Source: Candidatus Aquidulcis sp. (lineage in GTDB: Bacteria > Chloroflexota > Anaerolineae > Anaerolineales > UBA4823). From it: a DNA stretch of 64,000 bases. The position numbers and the translations under genes were made by a program. How positions within the stretch are numbered: position 1 is the stretch's first letter; every line of letters starts with the position of its first letter. The stretch spans positions 1 through 64,000 of the forward strand of contig DYIZ01000002.1 of NCBI GenBank assembly GCA_020723385.1, given 5' to 3'. Shown piece after piece: positions 61,218 to 64,000 of the stretch. The notes beneath the pieces were generated by a model. It worked only from the letters and a program-made list of their open reading frames with translations. It was not told the DNA's origin and searched no databases.

Positions 61218-63305
61218 CTAGCGCCGCGCCACCTTCCCCCTCGACTGCCGCTCGGCGATGATCGCCTCTGCCAGCTTCTCGGGGACGATCTCGTAGCGGC
61301 GAAATTCGAGGGTGAAATCGCCGCGCCCGGAGGTCATGTCGCGCAGGTCGGTGACGTAGCCGCGCACTTCGGCCAGCGGCGCTTCGCCGAGCAGTTGGCG
61401 CGAGCCGCCACGTACCTGCAAATCGCGGATGTCGCCGCGCCGCCGGGTGAAATCGGCCATCACCGTCCCGATGTAGGGGTCGCCCACCCGGATGTCGGCG
61501 GCCATCACCGGTTCGAGCAGCGCCGGGCGGGCCAGCTTCAACGCCTGCCGCACCGCCATCGAGCCGGCGATGTGAAAGTCCATTGGGCCAGAGTCCACCT
61601 CGTGGTAGCGCCCGCCGGTGATCGTCACGCGCACATCGGTCACCGGGTAGCAGGCCAGCGCCCCTTTTGCCAGCGCCTCGCGGATGCCGCCCTGGGCGTG
61701 GCGGGCAAAGCTTTCGGGCACTTCCACCGGCGAGGCTTTGTTCTCGATCTCCACGCCCTGGCCGCGCTCCAATGGCTGCACGCGCACCCGCACGACAGCG
61801 AAATGCCCGTGCCCGCCGCTCTGTTTGCGGTAATCGCCGGTGGCCACGGCTTTTTGGCGCACCGTCTCACGGTAGGCCACCTGCGGCGGGCTGGATTTGG
61901 CGGCGATGCCGAACTCGGTGCGCATGCGGTCCACCGTGATTTCCAGGTGCAACTCGCCCATGCCGGAGAGAGTCTCCTCTTCCGTTTCGGAGTCGTAACC
62001 GGCCAGCAGGGTGGGGTCTTCGGCGCACAGCCGGTTGATCGCCTGGCGCAGCTTCTCGCGCTCGTCGGGGGTGGCGGGCGACAGCGCCACGGTAATGACC
62101 GGCTCAGGGAAGGTGAATGGCTCCAGCTCGATGGGGTTGTCCGGGTCGCACAGCGTATCGCCGGTGGCGGCGGTTTTGACGCCCACCAGCGCCATCACGT
62201 CGCCAGCCTGCATCTGGTTGACCAGCTCGCGGCGGTTGGCGTGGATGCGATAGATGCGGTCAATGCGCTCTTTGGCGTCGGTACGCGGGTTGTACACCCA
62301 CTGGCTGGTCTTCAGGCTGCCAGAGAAAGCCCGCACCCAGGTGAGATGCCCCACGTGCGGGTCGGAGACGATCTTGAAAGCCGCCGCGCAGAATGGCGCG
62401 GCCGGGTCGGGCAGGCGCTCGGCGATTTCGCCCCCGGCAACTCCACCCAGCACCGCCAGGCGATCCGATGGAGCAGGCAGGTAGGCGACGATGGCGTCGA
62501 GCAAGGGCTGGATGCCGAGGTGGTCTTTGGCTGAGCCGCACAGCACCGGGACGAGCTTCCCAGAAATGACCGCGCGGCGCAAAGCGGATTGGTAATCGGC
62601 CAGGGATGGCTCGTCGCCATCGAGACGCCGCCTCAGCAGGGATTCGTCCGTCTCGCAGATCGAATCGAGCAGCGCGGAGCGGGCCTGCGCCGACTGGGAT
62701 TGCGCTTCCGGCGGGATTGGCGACTCCCGGGGTTCGATGCTCCCCTCCGGCCACAGCAGGGCGCGGCCCCGCAGTAGATCCACCACACCTCGAAAAGAAA
62801 CCTCGCTCCCGATGGGAAGTTGCAGCGCCGCGGCGCGCCGGGTCAGTTTCTGGCGAATCTCGCCCAACACCTGCTCGAAATCCGCCCCCGCCCGGTCGAG
62901 CTTGTTGACGAACAGGATACGCGGCAGGCTTTCGCGCTCGGCGTGCCGCCAGACGGTCTCGGTCTGCGTTTCCACGCCGCCCACGCCGCACAGCACGATG
63001 ACCGCGCCGTCAATCACGCGGATCGAGCGCACCACTTCGGCGGTGAAATCAATGTGACCGGGCGTGTCAATCAGGTTGAGATGGCAGCCCTGCCACTCGC
63101 AGGTGGTTGCGGCGGCGGTGATGGTGATGCCGCGCGCCCGCTCCTGCTCCATCCAGTCGAGGGCGGCGCTGCCTTCATCCACGCTGCCCAGGCGATGGAT
63201 GCGGCCTGTGTCGTACAGGATGGCCTCGGAGGTGGTGGTTTTTCCGGCGTCTATGTGGGCGAAGATGCCGAAGACGCGGGTGTGGGAGATAAGGTCTGGG
63301 TTCAT
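61218..63305 (-). CDS. Elongation factor G paralogue
   Basis: 695 residues, full-length EF-G with all GTPase motifs: G1 AHIDAGKTTTS, G2 Thr in RGITITAA, G3 DTPGHID, G4 NKLD, G5 GSA. Domains II-V are present (domain IV VAYRETVRQKAVATGDY with GGHGHFA). There are no tuf, rpsL or rpsG genes nearby, so it is probably a second EF-G (EF-G2 or a ribosome-protection/recycling paralogue) rather than the main fusA. No clear ribosome-binding site. Confidence 0.9.
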   Translation of the reverse strand: MNPDLISHTRVFGIFAHIDAGKTTTSEAILYDTGRIHRLGSVDEGSAALDWMEQERARGITITAAATTCEWQGCHLNLIDTPGHIDFTAEVVRSIRVIDGAVIVLCGVGGVETQTETVWRHAERESLPRILFVNKLDRAGADFEQVLGEIRQKLTRRAAALQLPIGSEVSFRGVVDLLRGRALLWPEGSIEPRESPIPPEAQSQSAQARSALLDSICETDESLLRRRLDGDEPSLADYQSALRRAVISGKLVPVLCGSAKDHLGIQPLLDAIVAYLPAPSDRLAVLGGVAGGEIAERLPDPAAPFCAAAFKIVSDPHVGHLTWVRAFSGSLKTSQWVYNPRTDAKERIDRIYRIHANRRELVNQMQAGDVMALVGVKTAATGDTLCDPDNPIELEPFTFPEPVITVALSPATPDEREKLRQAINRLCAEDPTLLAGYDSETEEETLSGMGELHLEITVDRMRTEFGIAAKSSPPQVAYRETVRQKAVATGDYRKQSGGHGHFAVVRVRVQPLERGQGVEIENKASPVEVPESFARHAQGGIREALAKGALACYPVTDVRVTITGGRYHEVDSGPMDFHIAGSMAVRQALKLARPALLEPVMAADIRVGDPYIGTVMADFTRRRGDIRDLQVRGGSRQLLGEAPLAEVRGYVTDLRDMTSGRGDFTLEFRRYEIVPEKLAEAIIAERQSRGKVARR

Positions 63306-63378
63306 GGGCTATTGGTGATACATGATGAGGAATGCGTAATGGGTTGTCCCAATCGTGTCTCAATAGGCTTTTAGAGCT

Positions 63379-63406
63379 TTTACACGGATGAATATTATGC
63401 TATGCT
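63379..63406 (+). promoter_or_regulatory. Possible promoter (TTTACA-N16-TATGCT)
   Basis: TTTACA (63379-63384) and TATGCT (63401-63406) with a 16-base spacer lie 33 bases before the regulator ATG; the -10 is within a tatgc tandem. Confidence 0.4.
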
Positions 63407-63438
63407 ATGAAAGAGAGCGTTCTCGCGCAGGCTGTGTG

Positions 63439-64000
63439 ATGAAAACAAAACTTTCCGGGCAACTCGATTTTTATTTCAGGAAGGCAGGGCTTCCCTTACG
63501 GCGGATTGCCCGCCAGGCGGGTATTCCCCACCAGACGCTGTTCAACTGGCTGAGGGGAACGCAGCCACGTTGGTATCCTGCTTTGCCGAACGATTTTCAA
63601 CGCCTGGGGGCTGCCCTGGGCCTTGCCGATGATGAGATCAAACTATTGTTACGATTGGCCGGGTGCATCTCGGTGCGGTCGCTATCGTTCGAGTCCCAGG
63701 AGGCTCCGATGGAAAATTCTTTCTGTATCCCCAAAGGCTGGTTCGTCACGGGCGACGCCCCGGACAAGTATGAGATGGGATTAGATCCCGCCGTCACCCA
63801 TGAAAATCGCCCCTGTGTCACCATCAAAGCGCTCCCAGAGCCTACTGCGTTTGCAGGGTTAGCTCAGACTTTCAAAGCGAATGTCTATCGCGGCAAACGC
63901 CTGCGTTTCTCGGCCGCAGTACGCTCGGTGGATGTAGATAATTGCGCCGCCTTATTTATGCGGGTAGGCGGGGCCAACGGAAAATCGCTTGCTTTTGACA
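63439..64000 (+). CDS. Helix-turn-helix regulator with C-terminal sensor domain (partial)
   Basis: The frame is open from the ATG at 63439 to the window edge (187 codons). The N-terminal lambda-repressor-like helix-turn-helix is PLRRIARQAGIPHQTLFNWL (about 18-37). After about residue 90 a beta-rich domain begins (FCIPKGWFVTGDAPDKYEMG; FKANVYRGKRLRFSAAVRSV), similar to a sugar-binding-like domain I recall as the C-terminal sensor of AraC-type and related regulators. Ligand unknown; the gene continues to the right. Confidence 0.75.
   Translation, partial: MKTKLSGQLDFYFRKAGLPLRRIARQAGIPHQTLFNWLRGTQPRWYPALPNDFQRLGAALGLADDEIKLLLRLAGCISVRSLSFESQEAPMENSFCIPKGWFVTGDAPDKYEMGLDPAVTHENRPCVTIKALPEPTAFAGLAQTFKANVYRGKRLRFSAAVRSVDVDNCAALFMRVGGANGKSLAFD

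Noticed and set aside
1-64000. tRNA, rRNA or prophage genes
   Set aside because: No cloverleaf with a conserved T-loop, no rRNA-like stretch, and no integrase, terminase or capsid gene was recognised by reading; a dedicated scan could still find a tRNA.

Overview
The window looks like chromosomal DNA of a GC-rich, free-living bacterium, most probably Chloroflexota (Anaerolineae-like). This is inferred from the hrcA-grpE-dnaK-dnaJ-prmA order behind a CIRCE operator, secreted proteins with very long low-complexity repeats, a C-terminal YLPLV-type motif, and intergenic DNA full of palindromic arrays of 6-9 bp words. No rRNA, tRNA, CRISPR array, transposase or prophage gene was seen.

Layout. 1-2953 (-): N-terminal part of a giant secreted ELWxSDGT-repeat protein. 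3301-6662 (+): zinc-ribbon protein, tiny membrane protein, FtsK/SpoIIIE DNA translocase. 6663-7568: repeat-rich gap. 7569-10327 (+): secreted YGVYG-repeat protein coupled to a small secreted protein. 10647-17533: EamA transporter, then a NarL-type two-component system (-) divergent from an ABC-2 export operon (+). 17635-23655 (+): heat-shock operon hrcA-grpE-dnaK-dnaJ-prmA. 23643-34219 (mostly -): phosphoesterase, Eis-like acetyltransferase, MFS carrier, amidase, two HAD phosphatases, methyltransferase, and an adenylate cyclase/AAA/TPR signalling protein. 34489-44596 (+): a transglutaminase-like domain fused to full-length UvrA, RidA, TldD/TldE protease, C45 acyl hydrolase, nitroreductase, Fpg/Nei-like protein. 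44781-53861 (-): a tight array of seven GNAT acetyltransferases, two MFS carriers and a zinc-ribbon protein. 53890-60207: NUDIX hydrolase, DUF4143 ATPase, methyltransferase, APH-like kinase, another MFS carrier, helical-repeat protein. 60396-61172 (+): MNT/HEPN pair. 61218-63305 (-): stand-alone EF-G paralogue. 63439-end (+): start of a helix-turn-helix regulator.

Working together. The heat-shock operon is a complete HrcA/CIRCE-controlled Hsp70 module. The sensor kinase and regulator probably control the adjacent ABC-2 exporter. TldD/TldE form one protease. The GNAT/MFS array, with the APH-like kinase, Eis-like enzyme and EF-G paralogue, resembles a small-molecule modification and efflux arsenal, although no substrate can be read from sequence.

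The two most unusual signals are (1) the transglutaminase-UvrA fusion and (2) more than twenty intergenic palindromic short-word arrays, each locus using its own word. Some arrays supply the stop codon and last residues of neighbouring genes, and word-like sequence also sits in frame inside uvrA, ftsK, prmA and a methyltransferase gene.
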